A stretch of DNA of 64,000 bases, taken from Formosa haliotis. Lineage in GTDB: Bacteria > Bacteroidota > Bacteroidia > Flavobacteriales > Flavobacteriaceae. This document shows positions 19,261-30,100 of this stretch, piece by piece. The notes under the pieces were generated by a model. The model was given only the letters and a program-made list of their open reading frames with translations, was not told the DNA's origin and made no database searches. The number at the start of each line of letters is the position of its first letter. Position 1 is the first letter of the stretch. Made by a program: the position numbers and the translations under genes. The stretch covers positions 1,423,501-1,487,500 of the forward strand of contig NZ_BDEL01000001.1 of NCBI RefSeq assembly GCF_001685485.1, given 5' to 3'.

Positions 19261-22200
19261 TTAAAATCCTAAACGTAATCCCATTTGAACTGTAGTAAAT
19301 TGTGGAATAAGTCCTATATCCGCACCTTGACCAAAAATTGAAGATGTCGCACTGAACTCTGGGTCGAAGCCTAAATAATCGGTTACTATAAATAAGTTGT
19401 TTCCACTTGCGTATAATTTTAAGTATTTCACAAAATTAGACTGAACATCCACGTCATAGGATATCATTAAAGTTTTAAGCCTTATGTAAGAGCCATCTTC
19501 TATCCAACGACTTGAAAATGAAGCATTACCCATAGGATCCCCCCATGCTGCTTTAGGAATTGTAGTTTGCTGTCCCTCGGCTACCCAACGGTTATTTACT
19601 GCAATGCTTTGATTATTGTAACTACTCATTGATTCTAAACTACGACGTACGCCGTTGTATATATCATTACCAATTGAGAAGTTAAACAAACCAGAAAGTG
19701 TAAATCTTTTAAACGTGAAATTTGCATTAACACTACCTGTTAAATCTGGATTGGGATTACCTATAATTTTACGATCTTTTTCATCAATAATTTTATCGTC
19801 ATTTAAATCCGTGAAAATAACATCTCCTCCTCCAAAAGGCACTAATGTGCCACTATCTAACCGTCGGGACAATCCTTCTGCTTTAGCTTGAGCAGTTGTA
19901 CTGTAAACTCCGTTTGCTTCGTAGCCATAAAATAAGTTTGCATCAAGGCCTTCATGAGTAATATAAGTTGCCCCACCAAAGTTTGTAATTATTCTTTCAT
20001 TTGGAATATTTAACACTTCATTTTTATATGCTCCCAAATTAACTCCTAAATCAAATTGTACATTGGGAGAATTAATAAATCTACTATTCAGACCTAAATC
20101 AAACCCTTTTGTACGCATACTACCACTGTTGGTAGCCATATAATCAAATCCAACTGCTGTACTTGTTGACTCATAAGTAATCATATCGGTAGTTTTATTA
20201 GAATACACATCGAAAGTTGCATTTAACCTCTCGTTAAACAACGCAACATCTAATCCTAAATTAAATCTAGTAACAGTTTCCTTTTTTAAATCAGGATTTC
20301 CAATATTTCCTCTAACTAACCCTTGCATTCCTAATAGATTTTGAGATACGTATAATTGTTGAGCTGTATAATTGCCTATATCATCATTACCACTTAAACC
20401 TGCAGACGCCCTAAGTTTTAAAAGATTAATGATGTGTGAATTCTTTATGAAGCTTTCTGAAGATATAAGCCAAGCTGCCGATACAGACCCCATTGGAACA
20501 AAGTTTACAGATTCTCCCAATCGGCTAGAGCCATCGTAAGCAGAATTTAAGGTTATAAAATATTTATTCACGTAATTATAGTCGAAACTTAAATAGCTAT
20601 TAACCCAATTCCAATCTCCTAATTGACCTCCCACATACCTTAACAAGTTACTTCCTGATCCAACGGTTGTAAAATCATCTGTTGCAGAATTATAACCTAA
20701 ACCTAAATCACTTTCAGATTCGTTAGATTGGGTACGCACTCCCAAACGAACATCGAAATTGTGTTTGAATCCTATACTTTTATTATACGACAAGTAAGAA
20801 TCAGTAAACAATGAATAGTAACGCTGTATTTCACTCCCACTACGGTTACCCGCAATAGCTGTAGGAAGTACTATGTCCGCAACTCCCAAATCTGGAATAA
20901 AAAATCGCTCACGTTCCTTATTATAAGTTAAACCAAAAATTAAATTAGCTTTAAAATCGCTATTAAAAGTATAGTCTATATTAAAGTTCCCAAAGAAACG
21001 GTAGTTTTTATTAATGCCAATACCATTTTCTATGATGGCCATTGGATTACCAATATTAAACATATCTACATCTGAAAGGTTTGGTGATACATCCCCTTGG
21101 TTATCAATCACATTTACTGCTGTAAAAGGTGATTTGGTAATTGCTAAATGTAGAGGACTTGTTTTATAAGCAAGACCTTGATCATATAGATTTTCTTCAT
21201 TGAATATAAATGATAAATTTGCATCAACAAACAATTTATCACTAAGACGTAAAGCGGCATTAAGTCTGGTACTATAACGTTTTAAATTTGAGTCTCCTAT
21301 AATTCCTTCATTATTAAGATACCCAACAGATATACCATACTTAGCAATATCATCACCTCCTCTAATCTTTAAGAAATAATTTTGATTGGCACTACTTTTC
21401 AACACCTGATTCTGCCAATTAGTCACATTGTGATATGGATAATACGATTCGCTTTGTGCATTATCATTCATCCAAGCTGAATTTGCTATTTCATCTTGGC
21501 TATCACCACGTGAAGCCATTAATTGGGATAAATAAGGCCTAAATTCCCAAGGGCGCATAACAGGTTGCTGCTTTGGGTTTTGATTAAGTCCTCCATACAT
21601 GGTGAAATCTATTTTTGTACTTAGTTCGGTTGGACGGGTTGTTGTAATGACAATTACTCCATTGGCTCCTTTTACCCCATAAATTGAAGAACCATCCTTT
21701 AGTACCGTAATATCTTCAATATCCTTAACATCAATCATCCCTAAAGGAGAAGATGTATTATATTGAATAATTCCTGAACCATAATCTTCATCATCATACA
21801 ACATACCATCTACTACAATAAGCGGTTTATTTGTAGCATATAGCGAATTAAAACCTCTTAAGGTAAGATAAGCTCCACTGCCAGGCACTCCAGATTTCCC
21901 TACACTATTAAGACCAGCAACACGGCCTTGTAAAAAATTACCGACTGTTTGATTTACTGGGTTTCCCCATTGATCTTTTTCGAAATCTACAACATGAGCC
22001 GATTCTGAATTAGTATATTGTAATTGGTCGCTTCCTGGTAAGGTTGTTGTTTGATAAAATTGAGAATAATTAGCCTCAAAAAGATTGATCTCAATACCAC
22101 TTTCTCTATTGTTTAATGGAACAACTTTACTTTGGTACCCTTCTGCACTTACTAATAGTAATGTGTTTAAGTGCGGGACTTTAATAGTAAAATTTCCAAA

Positions 22201-22422
22201 ATCGTCTGAAATTGCTGCCGAAAAACCCTTTACGGCAATACTAATTCCCGAAATTTCTTTCCCTGTTTTAGCATTTTTAATAAGGCCATTTATTTCGATA
22301 CCTTTATTTGTTTGGGTATTTACAGTGACTGAATCTAGTTCACTTTGTGCGTAAAGATTCCCCAAAGCCCCACCAAATATTAGTATACAAAGTAGACCGG
22401 TTAGTTTAAATATTTTGAGCAT
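19261..22422 (-). CDS. SusC/RagA-family TonB-dependent transporter (second pair)
   Basis: This 1053-residue protein has a signal peptide ending LYAQ (about residue 26), a carboxypeptidase-regulatory-like domain (INGLIKNAKTGKEISGISI), a plug domain (FLQGRVAGLNSVGKSGVPG; GANGVIVITTTRP) and a beta-barrel ending TVQMGLRLGF. The segment between the CarboxypepD_reg domain and the plug is longer than in the other two SusC proteins here (ESGIEINLFEANYSQFYQTT and onward). It should import oligosaccharides with the SusD encoded 23 bp downstream. It lies 20 bp after a FAS1 lipoprotein gene, which may encode an accessory surface glycan-binding protein for this channel. Substrate unknown. Confidence 0.92.
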   Translation of the reverse strand: MLKIFKLTGLLCILIFGGALGNLYAQSELDSVTVNTQTNKGIEINGLIKNAKTGKEISGISIAVKGFSAAISDDFGNFTIKVPHLNTLLLVSAEGYQSKVVPLNNRESGIEINLFEANYSQFYQTTTLPGSDQLQYTNSESAHVVDFEKDQWGNPVNQTVGNFLQGRVAGLNSVGKSGVPGSGAYLTLRGFNSLYATNKPLIVVDGMLYDDEDYGSGIIQYNTSSPLGMIDVKDIEDITVLKDGSSIYGVKGANGVIVITTTRPTELSTKIDFTMYGGLNQNPKQQPVMRPWEFRPYLSQLMASRGDSQDEIANSAWMNDNAQSESYYPYHNVTNWQNQVLKSSANQNYFLKIRGGDDIAKYGISVGYLNNEGIIGDSNLKRYSTRLNAALRLSDKLFVDANLSFIFNEENLYDQGLAYKTSPLHLAITKSPFTAVNVIDNQGDVSPNLSDVDMFNIGNPMAIIENGIGINKNYRFFGNFNIDYTFNSDFKANLIFGLTYNKERERFFIPDLGVADIVLPTAIAGNRSGSEIQRYYSLFTDSYLSYNKSIGFKHNFDVRLGVRTQSNESESDLGLGYNSATDDFTTVGSGSNLLRYVGGQLGDWNWVNSYLSFDYNYVNKYFITLNSAYDGSSRLGESVNFVPMGSVSAAWLISSESFIKNSHIINLLKLRASAGLSGNDDIGNYTAQQLYVSQNLLGMQGLVRGNIGNPDLKKETVTRFNLGLDVALFNERLNATFDVYSNKTTDMITYESTSTAVGFDYMATNSGSMRTKGFDLGLNSRFINSPNVQFDLGVNLGAYKNEVLNIPNERIITNFGGATYITHEGLDANLFYGYEANGVYSTTAQAKAEGLSRRLDSGTLVPFGGGDVIFTDLNDDKIIDEKDRKIIGNPNPDLTGSVNANFTFKRFTLSGLFNFSIGNDIYNGVRRSLESMSSYNNQSIAVNNRWVAEGQQTTIPKAAWGDPMGNASFSSRWIEDGSYIRLKTLMISYDVDVQSNFVKYLKLYASGNNLFIVTDYLGFDPEFSATSSIFGQGADIGLIPQFTTVQMGLRLGF

Positions 22423-22442
22423 AATAGTTAGTTTAAAAGACG

Positions 22443-23903
22443 TTATTTAATAACTGGTACTAGTTTAATATAGTCTAAGGTTAATGTGTTTACTCCATTA
22501 CTTCCTGAGTTTGCTGCAATTAGCGATATAATATCTAATTTACCTGCTTCTTCTAAAGTAAACTCTCCAATATAGTTTTCATCATATACATCTGGAACAA
22601 CATCGATATAATCTAGAGTGGCAATAGGATCTATTACCTCTCCTAACTCATTGTACACACCTCCAAAACTTAAACGTTGTTGAAATGTATTTTCCTGAAT
22701 ATCGTTAATAGCTCTCCAATACACTTCATATTTTGTACTATAAAGATCATTAGCACCATAATAAATTGAAAACAGAGGTACCCCATGATTTTGCACCATA
22801 ATATCCTCAAATAACACCCCACCTAAATCTTCTTTTTCTCTATAAAAAGTATTAGCTCGTTTATCCCCTTGACTAAATCCACCAGGATTTTCACCTTCTA
22901 TTTTTGTGGTTAACAATCGTGTTTCTAATGGCACATCCATATCTCCCATAACGTAAAGCATACCATTACTTAAATGTATTTCATTAATAATATTTGCTTT
23001 ATTTATAGGTACTTTTACTCCAAATTTGGATATTAAAGTATCTGGAAGGTTTTCTTTGGCTACCGATTTATAGAAAGCATAGTCTCTTGTCGCAAAGTAG
23101 CTTGCATAGGTTTTTGTAGAATCAGAATTACTTTTCAATAAATAAGGTTCTAGTTTTTCAACTTCGGTCTTAAAGTCATCATCATCTAATAAAAAGAAAG
23201 TGTATTTATTCTTCTCATTATTTAAATTGTATACGTTATTTAAATATGAATTTGTTAATGAATCGGCATATAACTCTGGCATCACTTCTGCATTAGCTTT
23301 AGCTATACTATCCGATTGGTAAATATTGAATTCATTAAGAGATACTAAATAAGCACTCATTACATTACTGCCTTCTATACTATTAATATATTCCCAAATA
23401 TTTGCTCTAGGAATAAGCGCATCGTCTACAACATGATATAAACCGTTGGATGTATATTGGTCTGCTGTAACAACTTTAGAACCATCCATAACGGAGCCTC
23501 CTATAAACTCTAAATTCTTATTAGATAGCATTTGTACTATAACTGTATCTTGGTTAGAAACAGACCCAAAAGCAGTTAATGCAATATGGTTACTCACAAA
23601 TATTTTTTTACTTTCTAAATCACTTAGTTCGTTGCTTGACACCTCCTTGATAGCATCATTTGTTGGTACCCAAACTGTATAGGTTTTAGAATTAGCTAAA
23701 ACACGATCGTAACCAGTTTCTGTAAGCAGTTTTCCAAATTCTGAAGTTTCAGAAATACTGGTAAGTCGTTCCGCTAAGTTCTCATTTAAATTATTATCTG
23801 AATTCTTGGTATGCTCATCCCATGGGTCTGAACATGATATAACAGCTAAAAGTGTTATGCTTGCTAAAATAGCTTTAGAGTATTTGTATATATATATCTT
23901 CAT
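22443..23903 (-). CDS. FAS1 (fasciclin) domain lipoprotein with C-terminal beta-rich domain
   Basis: This is a 486-residue lipoprotein (lipobox VISC, Cys about residue 24). A fasciclin domain starts around LTSISETSEFGKLLTETGYDR with the typical YTVWVPTNDAIKEVS and the closing NGLYHVVDDALIPR near residue 165. The C-terminal 150 residues, from about EGENPGGFSQGDKRANTFY, are beta-rich with LDYIDVVPDVYDENYIG near the end and look like a carbohydrate-binding-type sandwich. FAS1 lipoproteins next to susCD are often treated as surface glycan-binding proteins; that role is inferred. It lies between a second FAS1 gene (36 bp) and susC (20 bp). I see no catalytic motifs. Confidence 0.75.
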   Translation of the reverse strand: MKIYIYKYSKAILASITLLAVISCSDPWDEHTKNSDNNLNENLAERLTSISETSEFGKLLTETGYDRVLANSKTYTVWVPTNDAIKEVSSNELSDLESKKIFVSNHIALTAFGSVSNQDTVIVQMLSNKNLEFIGGSVMDGSKVVTADQYTSNGLYHVVDDALIPRANIWEYINSIEGSNVMSAYLVSLNEFNIYQSDSIAKANAEVMPELYADSLTNSYLNNVYNLNNEKNKYTFFLLDDDDFKTEVEKLEPYLLKSNSDSTKTYASYFATRDYAFYKSVAKENLPDTLISKFGVKVPINKANIINEIHLSNGMLYVMGDMDVPLETRLLTTKIEGENPGGFSQGDKRANTFYREKEDLGGVLFEDIMVQNHGVPLFSIYYGANDLYSTKYEVYWRAINDIQENTFQQRLSFGGVYNELGEVIDPIATLDYIDVVPDVYDENYIGEFTLEEAGKLDIISLIAANSGSNGVNTLTLDYIKLVPVIK

Positions 23904-23939
23904 CCTTATTGGATTAGTTTAGTTAATAGTTTTCATGTT

Positions 23940-25619
23940 TTACTCGTAGATAAGTCCATCTCCTCCTGCTTCAAACTTAGGATACAATTGATCCATATCT
24001 ACTGGTCTAAATTCAACCACATCAAACCAACTGTTACCTCCAGCATAAGCCAAAGATTGCAGTCTAAATTTATGTCTTCCCGTTGTTTCTACATTTATAA
24101 TCCCTAATAACCTACAATTATATCTAGAGGTAGCAGGGTCGATATGGCGTTTATAGCCTTGGGACTCTAGCACTCGTTCTGGGGTACTAGTATCTCCATA
24201 TTCCGTCATGTTAAATGTTCTTGCTAATTGGGTATCGTTAAAATAAGCTCGCACAGAATTAGGTGCCCTAGCATTTTGACGCCAAGAAATCCAAACTTTA
24301 TATTGACCTTTAATAATTACAGGCGTATCAAATTCTATATTATTAATATACCCATCTCGTAAACGTAAAATATCTAGTACGTCGCCATGCCACCCTGGCC
24401 TGCTAGAATCGCCTAAATCGAAACTAGAATAGGTTATACTTGGACTACCTTCCCAAGTAACACTTGCGAGTTCATCATTAGTAAGTGAAGCTGACATCCC
24501 TGGGACTCTAAAGACAGAGCTTAATTGTCTAAATTCTGGCTGATCTCCCAGATCAAAATAAACAGGTGCAGGTAAACGTTTTTTAATGAAATAATTTTCT
24601 TTAATATAATGTACAACCCCATTAGTTGTCGTTTCATCACTAGGAGCTCTATCAATTTGGACACCTTTTTCTAGTACTCCATTAAATGTTTCTTCATTAA
24701 TTAAAAGACTATCGGCTGCTAGTTTAATACTAATTACTTCTAAAGGTGCTTTAGTTAGTAAAGCTGGTGTAACCGCTAAATCTGCTAAATAATTTAAACC
24801 CGGAGATATTCTATATGCAACAAATAAATTCAAACTATCTTCTGGATTCATTGGGTCGTCTAAATGACTATATCGTGCTTTTAACTCGTCGAAATTATTA
24901 AATCCAGCTTCTGAAAATACCTCATCAGTTTGTGCAACAACACTTAAATAAGAAGGTATACTATCTACATACGTAAGTGGAAGGTCTAACTTATCATACC
25001 AACCTGTTGCCTTAATGGCATCTGTAAATAGGGAAAGAGAGGGATTGCTTTCTATAGTTTCAGCAATTGTTCTTGTTGCTACTCTTAGGACTTCATCAAC
25101 TTCATGTATAATACCATTACCTACTTCGATATTTGAAGTGATAATATTAGATGTTTTATTAACAGTAATACTTGAACCTTCGGCGGTATTAGTTGCACCT
25201 GTAATTAAAAATTGACCTTGCATACTAGGCGCACTAATTTTACCATCTGTAAAAGAGGTTGTTAAAATTTTTTGTTCAAGGATATGTAACTTTGCTAATT
25301 CCTCAAGATCTTCAAGAGGTACATCAACTAAATTATTTACTCCTAAATCCGCCATATACATTTCTACAGCAGTGTTAGTAGGTAAAAACAACGTATATGT
25401 TCCATAGGTATTCATAAATGAAGCATAATTGGTAATATTTAAAATCTCAAGAAAAAGTGAATAATCTTTTGGATTGGCTCTTAAATATTCTGTAATATTC
25501 AGAGTCTCATCTGTGGACTCTTTAATCTTTTCTTCTGCACAGTTAAATAAAACAACCATTGCAAAAAGCGATAAACACACAAATTTTAACACATGGGATA
25601 GTTTGAATATATTTTTCAT
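23940..25619 (-). CDS. FAS1 domain lipoprotein with C-terminal binding-like domain
   Basis: This is a 559-residue lipoprotein (lipobox LFNC, Cys about residue 27). The first FAS1 domain contains ITNYASFMNTYGTYTLFLPT near residue 56 and GNGIIHEVDEVLRVATRT near residue 167. A second, weaker FAS1 repeat follows (SNPSLSLFTDAIKATGWYDK; NGVVHYIKENYFIKK). The C-terminal 200 residues, from about VYFDLGDQPEFRQLSSVF, look like a galactose-binding-type beta-sandwich with GRHKFRLQSLAYAGGNSWFD close to the end. This architecture resembles FAS1 proteins carrying DUF5108-type tails; I name that domain tentatively. It is 11 bp after susD, in the same operon. Surface glycan capture is the likely role, by inference. 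Confidence 0.75.
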   Translation of the reverse strand: MKNIFKLSHVLKFVCLSLFAMVVLFNCAEEKIKESTDETLNITEYLRANPKDYSLFLEILNITNYASFMNTYGTYTLFLPTNTAVEMYMADLGVNNLVDVPLEDLEELAKLHILEQKILTTSFTDGKISAPSMQGQFLITGATNTAEGSSITVNKTSNIITSNIEVGNGIIHEVDEVLRVATRTIAETIESNPSLSLFTDAIKATGWYDKLDLPLTYVDSIPSYLSVVAQTDEVFSEAGFNNFDELKARYSHLDDPMNPEDSLNLFVAYRISPGLNYLADLAVTPALLTKAPLEVISIKLAADSLLINEETFNGVLEKGVQIDRAPSDETTTNGVVHYIKENYFIKKRLPAPVYFDLGDQPEFRQLSSVFRVPGMSASLTNDELASVTWEGSPSITYSSFDLGDSSRPGWHGDVLDILRLRDGYINNIEFDTPVIIKGQYKVWISWRQNARAPNSVRAYFNDTQLARTFNMTEYGDTSTPERVLESQGYKRHIDPATSRYNCRLLGIINVETTGRHKFRLQSLAYAGGNSWFDVVEFRPVDMDQLYPKFEAGGDGLIYE

Positions 25620-25630
25620 GATATAATTTT

Positions 25631-27121
25631 TTATTTATAAAATGGATTTTGCACTAGGGCTTTGTTTGTATACAACTCATACTCCGATATTGGCAAATAA
25701 TGACTGTTAGGATCCTTCAGCTTTGCAATAATAATTTGTTGCTGATTTGCGGGCGCTGAATTAATTGCAATCCCAATTATAATATCTATATAAGCATAAT
25801 TATCTTTTCTAGCATTACGCAAAACATCGAACCAACGTTTACCTTCAAAGGCTAATTCTCTTGCTCTTTCAGCCAAAATGTACATCCGAACCCCGTTCTT
25901 ATCTACACCTGAAACGTGTTCAGCTGTCAAGTCAATTGCCAACCTAGACTCGCGAATTTCTTCAATAATTTCTAAAGCTTCACCTCCCCTATCTAACTCA
26001 TTAAGAGCTTCTGCTTTCATAAGTAAAACATCGGCATAACGATATACAAACCAATGAGTATCAGAAACTTCTAAAGCTTTTCTATTATCACTATTTAATC
26101 CTGTAAACTTGTATATCTCGTTAGTTCCAGGAACTAACGAGGCTCGTTCTCCACGAACATCTTTATTCTCTGGATTTTGGAAATCTAACCCAAAAACGTC
26201 TTCCAACACTTTAGCATCTGCTAAATATTCCGGGCGTTGCAAAAAAATCTCATAAAAAGGCCCTCTGTTTTCTGCAGTATATTGAAACTCAAAAATGCTT
26301 TCTGTAGAGTTTCCTCTAGCAAATACGGTTGTAAACCATGACGTGTTACCTGGAATTAACTGGTAACCTTCTCCCGAACCAATAATTGCATCGGCGGCCA
26401 TTATTGCGTTTGTATAGTCTTCCTGCCATAAATAAACATCTGTAAGCATGGCATTTATGGTGTTTTTTGTTATACGTCCCTTATTAGATGGAATATCTCC
26501 ATGATCCTCAATTGCTGATTCTAAAGCTGTCGTTAAATCGATTACCACTTGCTCAAATATTTGAGCTTGGGGTGTAGTTGGGATTTGAAAATTATCGTCG
26601 TCTGATAATGTAGCTTCTAATTTTAAAGGAACATCTCTAAATGTTCTTGCTAGGGTAAAGTACAAATACGCTCTAATTGCTAAAGCTTCAGATATATATT
26701 GATCCAACTGTTCTTCTGTAAAAGTTGGATCTCGCTCTAAAACACCCGGTGCCAAATCTATTACAGTATTACAAAAATTAATTACCGTATAGAATGCCCC
26801 CCAAGAGGCCACCGTATTAGATGGTAAAATATTTGTTGTAATGATATCTCTTTGATCTGGTGCAGAATACAAACCTGCACCTACCATACCCCCTCTCAAC
26901 TCTCCATACATAAAAATGTATTCTGCTATGGAGGTAGATGAGTTTGGGGTATTTAACAGTCCTGAATAAATACCAAAAACAGCGGCTCGTACATCTTCTT
27001 TTGTTTTCCAGAACTCATTACGTGTCGTTCCATCTTCTGGTTGTAAATCTAAATAACTGTCGCATGACTGTACTAGAAATACTACAGAAAAGATTAGGTT
27101 GAATATTTTTATTTTTCGCAT
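25631..27121 (-). CDS. SusD/RagB-family lipoprotein (first pair of the FAS1 operon)
   Basis: This is a 496-residue lipoprotein with lipobox VQSC (Cys about residue 20) followed by DSYLDLQPEDGTTRNEFWKT, a classic SusD opening. Helical repeats (YISEALAIRAYLYFTLARTF; NTINAMLTDVYLWQEDYTNA), the segment FVYRYADVLLMKAEALNELD and the C-terminal AERARELAFEGKRWFDVLRN complete the family pattern. The partner susC ends 13 bp upstream. Two FAS1 lipoprotein genes follow it before the next susCD pair. Confidence 0.92.
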   Translation of the reverse strand: MRKIKIFNLIFSVVFLVQSCDSYLDLQPEDGTTRNEFWKTKEDVRAAVFGIYSGLLNTPNSSTSIAEYIFMYGELRGGMVGAGLYSAPDQRDIITTNILPSNTVASWGAFYTVINFCNTVIDLAPGVLERDPTFTEEQLDQYISEALAIRAYLYFTLARTFRDVPLKLEATLSDDDNFQIPTTPQAQIFEQVVIDLTTALESAIEDHGDIPSNKGRITKNTINAMLTDVYLWQEDYTNAIMAADAIIGSGEGYQLIPGNTSWFTTVFARGNSTESIFEFQYTAENRGPFYEIFLQRPEYLADAKVLEDVFGLDFQNPENKDVRGERASLVPGTNEIYKFTGLNSDNRKALEVSDTHWFVYRYADVLLMKAEALNELDRGGEALEIIEEIRESRLAIDLTAEHVSGVDKNGVRMYILAERARELAFEGKRWFDVLRNARKDNYAYIDIIIGIAINSAPANQQQIIIAKLKDPNSHYLPISEYELYTNKALVQNPFYK

Positions 27122-27134
27122 GTTAAATTATTTT

Positions 27135-30100
27135 TTAAAATCTCATTCTTAATCCTATAGTAAAACGTCTTGTTGGTGGGGTACGAGAATAATCTATTGC
27201 TATCCCAAAAGGATCCCCTCCTTTCATATTTACTTCAGGGTTTTGACCTCGATAATTTGTAAAAGTCATAATGTTATCTGCAGTGAAGTACATATTTAAA
27301 TCATCTAACCTTAAACTCTTTATAACGTTTTTGCTAAAATTGTAACTGAAAGTGGCTGTTCTAAATGTTAAAAAGGAGGCATCTTCTACATAACGGCTAG
27401 ATCCTAACCAGTTGTAGCCTCCTCCAATAACAGCACGAGGCATATCTGTTTCATCTCCAGGATTCCTCCATCTCGACAATACCGCAGTACTCTGATTATC
27501 ATAATTATACATATTTGTTGTTACCATATTTGTACCATTAATAATATCATAATCGATACGATATGTAAAGAATAATTGTAATTTAAATTGGTTATTAAAG
27601 GAGATAGACGGACCAAAACCTCCTGTGAATTTAGGATTACTATTACCTAAATAAACTACATCTCTACTATCTATATTACCATCTTTATTAACATCTTCAT
27701 AAATGGCATCCCCTGGTTGAAATGTATAATCTACATTCGGATAGTTAAATCGCATGTAAACCTCCTGTCCATTAGGACCTACAATTACATTACCACTAGC
27801 ATCCAAAGCTTTGGTAGATTGCAAATCTGAATACACTCCTTTAAATTTATAACCATAAAACGAACCAAACGGATTATCAACCTGTAGAAAACGTTTATAT
27901 TCACCGTTTCGGTCTATATTACCACTTTCGTTAGGATAGAATTCTGAAATTTCTCGAATAATATTTTCATTTCTAGAAATATTAAAATTAAAATCTATTC
28001 GCCATTTTTCTGTTCTTAGTGGTGTGGTATATAAACCAATCTCCCAACCTTGGTTATCTATAACTCCAACATTCTGGTCTGATAAACCAGGATAACCAGA
28101 AACAGTAGTAATATCAATATTTTCAAATAATAAATCTTTAGTTCTATTTTTATATAAATCAACATCTAAAATCATTTTTCTATCAAACAGCTCTATATTA
28201 AATCCAATGTTACCACCTGTTAATGTTTCCCAACGTAAATTATTTAACTGTATGTTTGCGGGATAAACTCCATTTTCTCCTAAATACTCAGATGAATAGT
28301 TACTATAGTAATTAAAGTATCGATAATCATAACGAGGGGTACGTCCAGATTGCCCTAAACTAGCACGAATACTAAAATCATCTACCCAATCTAGGTTTTT
28401 CATGAATTGTTCTCCTGAAACTCTCCAACGTGTAGAAATAGACGGAAATAAAGCATAGCGGTTATCCTTACCGAATTTCGAATTACCATCACCACGAAGT
28501 CCTACATTTATTAAATATCGATCATCATATCCATATTGAGCATTAATTAATGCTCCTATATTTCTAGATTGGCTATTATTAGTATAAAGTTTTAACTCAG
28601 AATTTTGAATTCTTGAAGGCACCGAAGGGTCGGTTAACAACGAGGACGCAGTATTAGATGTTAAAGCCTCGTGTGATTCATATCGATAGTCATTAGACTG
28701 AATTGACAAAACAGATTTAAAACTATGTTTGCCTCCCAAATTAGGAGTATAAATAAAATTTGTTTTTGTGGTAATACTTGTAGCATCAATATCAGAGTCA
28801 GAAGCTCGGTTTACAACCGTTTCGGTAAACGGCCTACCCGTGGCATTTTGTGGTAAAAACGACTTTGCTTTAGTACTATTAAAGTCATACTGAATATCGA
28901 ACGTAGATATTAATTTATTTGGTACTATATCTACCATTACAAAAAAGTGCGGAACTATGCGCTCTCCTACCTGATTATTGGTCGCAAATTCTGCCATTGC
29001 CAGAGGGTTATAAGTTCTAGAATATCCCCCTTGGATGTTCTGTTCAGGTGAAAAATAGTTTGGTGTAATATCTCCTAGATCATCATACTCATAAATACTC
29101 ATGTTTGGCATTTTACCGTAGGCTACACTTCTTAATCTATCTCTATCTGATGTATCAAAAGAATTCACATAATTTCTATCGGTATCTGTATGTGTGTATG
29201 AAATGTCTGCTTTAAATTTAATTCGGTCTGAAACCACATAATCTAAATTTAAACGACCATTAATTCTTTCGTAAGCGGTGCCTTTAGTAACTCCTTTAGA
29301 ATTATAATATCCTACTGAAGAATAGTAACGCGCTCTTTCACCCCCACCTTGCATAGAAAGATTATATTCTCCAGTAAGTCCTGTTTGTGTAATGGCATCT
29401 ATCCAATCAGTATTATTACCGTAATTATTATAATAGTATACTTCTTGTGGATCGTACTGAAATTCTTTAATTGTTAAACTGTTTAGAGGAGTCCCTGTAC
29501 GATTCATATAGGCTTCTGGAATTAATTGAGAGTATTGATCACCACTTAACATAGGAATAGTATTTGGCAGCTGTTGGACTGTACCTGTATACGAGAACCC
29601 TATTTTCGGAGCTCCTATAGCACCACGTTTAGTGTTTATAATTAAAACTCCACTAGCTGCACGTGAACCCCACATAGCCGTAGCTGCAGCATCTTTTAAG
29701 ATGGTAATACTTTCAATATCGGACGGTGCTACATTTAATAGTGCTGCGTAACCCTGCTCGTCTGCCGTTCCAAAATTAAAGTCTGCTGGAACAGATGTTT
29801 CATAAGGCATCCCATCTACTACTATTAAGGGATCTGAAGACCCTGTTATAGAGGATGTACCTCTTATACGAATTTGCATACCTGCCCCAGGATCTCCTGA
29901 ATTGGCTGTAATATCTACTCCTGGAACTCTCCCTTGAAGTGCTTCGTCAATAGATGCAGCCTGTGTATCTTGCACCTCACTAGCTTTTATGGTTACTGCA
30001 CTTGTTGTTAAGTCACGGTCTGCTATGTTTAAAAGTCCATCATCATCCCCTTTAGAGGCATTAATTACAATTTCATCTAAACCTTCAACCTTTTCAACTA